From: Rhodonellum sp041748555
Lineage (GTDB): Bacteria > Bacteroidota > Bacteroidia > Cytophagales > Cyclobacteriaceae
Reading direction: 5' to 3'
NCBI GenBank assembly: GCA_041748555.1
Contig: JBGTDA010000209.1
Location: 14,260-78,259, forward strand
DNA: 64,000 nt
Positions 63,817 to 64,000 of the stretch are shown one piece after another. The first letter of the stretch is position 1. Every line of letters starts with the position of its first letter. The translations under genes were made by a program, and so were the position numbers. The notes under the pieces are model-generated. The model searched no databases. It worked only from the letters and a program-made list of their open reading frames with translations, and was not told the origin of the DNA.

Positions 63817-63840
63817 TGGCTAAGCAACAAAGCTTAGCCA
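63817..63840 (-). terminator. Hairpin between adk and obgE
   Basis: TGGCTAAGC and GCTTAGCCA pair perfectly (9 bp) and are followed on the minus strand by five U. It lies 38 nt after the adk stop. Confidence 0.7.
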
Positions 63841-63877
63841 ATTTAATAAAGCTACAAATCTACAAATTTTTCAAAGA

Positions 63878-64000
63878 TTAATACTGATCCACTACCTTTG
63901 ATATCTTTTTGAAGATTTCATCAATTTCACCCACTCCGTATATTTCCGTCAATTTACCTTGTGATTCATAATATTCTGCGACGGGTAGAGTCTCCTCAAG
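63878..64000 (-). CDS. adk: Adenylate kinase, C-terminal end (5' part beyond window)
   Basis: The last 40 residues of a protein cut by the right edge. TLPVAEYYESQGKLTEIYGV followed by GEIDEIFKKI and VVDQY is the C-terminal helix pattern of bacterial adenylate kinases, where TxPVxxYY precedes the final helix. Adk followed by obg is a common Bacteroidota order, which supports the call. Catalytic parts are outside the window. Confidence 0.85.
   Translation of the reverse strand, partial: LEETLPVAEYYESQGKLTEIYGVGEIDEIFKKISKVVDQY

Noticed and set aside
1..64000. CRISPR arrays, tRNA or rRNA genes
   Set aside because: No regularly spaced repeats and no cloverleaf or rRNA sequence was recognised on either strand.

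Overview
This window looks like a chromosomal segment of a Bacteroidota bacterium of the order Cytophagales, probably close to Cyclobacteriaceae (the family-level placement is inference). The reasons are: almost no Shine-Dalgarno sequences; repeated TAnnTTTG -7 promoter boxes; a murein/division cluster in the order mraZ-rsmH-ftsL-ftsI-murE-mraY-murD-ftsW-murG with no murF between murE and mraY; DNA polymerase III alpha with an N-terminal proofreading domain; a Na+-translocating NADH:quinone reductase; and many lipoproteins with weak or Bacteroidota-style lipoboxes.

Layout. 1-9677 (minus) is the dcw cluster, running off the left edge inside murG and led by mraZ, with three AAAGTGG operator boxes in front. 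9678-20573 holds a degenerate transposase, a thioredoxin-fold protein, a polyprenyl diphosphate synthase (quinone side chain), a glycerol-phosphate acyltransferase followed by gpsA and a fatty acid hydroxylase-family gene, an APC permease, a secreted nucleoside hydrolase and a sialidase-like BNR protein. 20929-25215 is dnaE. 25216-32100 is the accessory part of the window: an unknown lipoprotein/outer-membrane pair, a DUF4143-type ATPase, a displaced second copy of the dnaE 3' end, a truncated beta-propeller lipoprotein, an erythromycin-esterase-like lipoprotein, an intact PemK/MazF-type toxin-antitoxin pair and a truncated copy of it, and palindromic repeats. 32173-34678 carries trxA and the mnmH-selD pair for selenouridine in tRNA. 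34719-42089 (minus) carries a DUF502 protein, nqrABCDE (nqrF is not here), ispH and cmk. 42244-45098 (plus) has adenine deaminase and an acyl-CoA dehydrogenase. 45289-47108 (minus) is a small cassette of a secreted cysteine-rich peptide, a beta-propeller lipoprotein broken by a one-base frameshift, and a cysteine-containing lipoprotein. 47368-52255 is a complete glycerol catabolic locus (glpF, glpK, glpD, divergent DeoR regulator). 52317-60934 holds two small lipoproteins, an RluA-type pseudouridine synthase, prfC, an orphan histidine kinase, dps, an ABC exporter pair and a secreted protein. 61014-64000 (minus) is dnaJ, grpE, obgE and the 3' end of adk.

How the genes connect. The dcw cluster makes and polymerises lipid II at the septum. 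gpsA and the acyltransferase feed phospholipid synthesis from glycerol 3-phosphate, while the glp locus imports and burns glycerol, with glpD passing electrons to the quinone pool that nqr also feeds. ispH supplies isoprenoid precursors and the polyprenyl synthase extends them for quinones. selD makes the selenophosphate that mnmH needs. grpE and dnaJ are co-chaperones of a DnaK encoded elsewhere.

The most interesting parts are the dnaE 3'-end duplication bracketing a 3.3 kb insert, which looks like a recombination scar from a related genome, and the peptide/propeller/lipoprotein cassette at 45289-47108. No tRNA, rRNA, CRISPR array or complete insertion sequence was seen.
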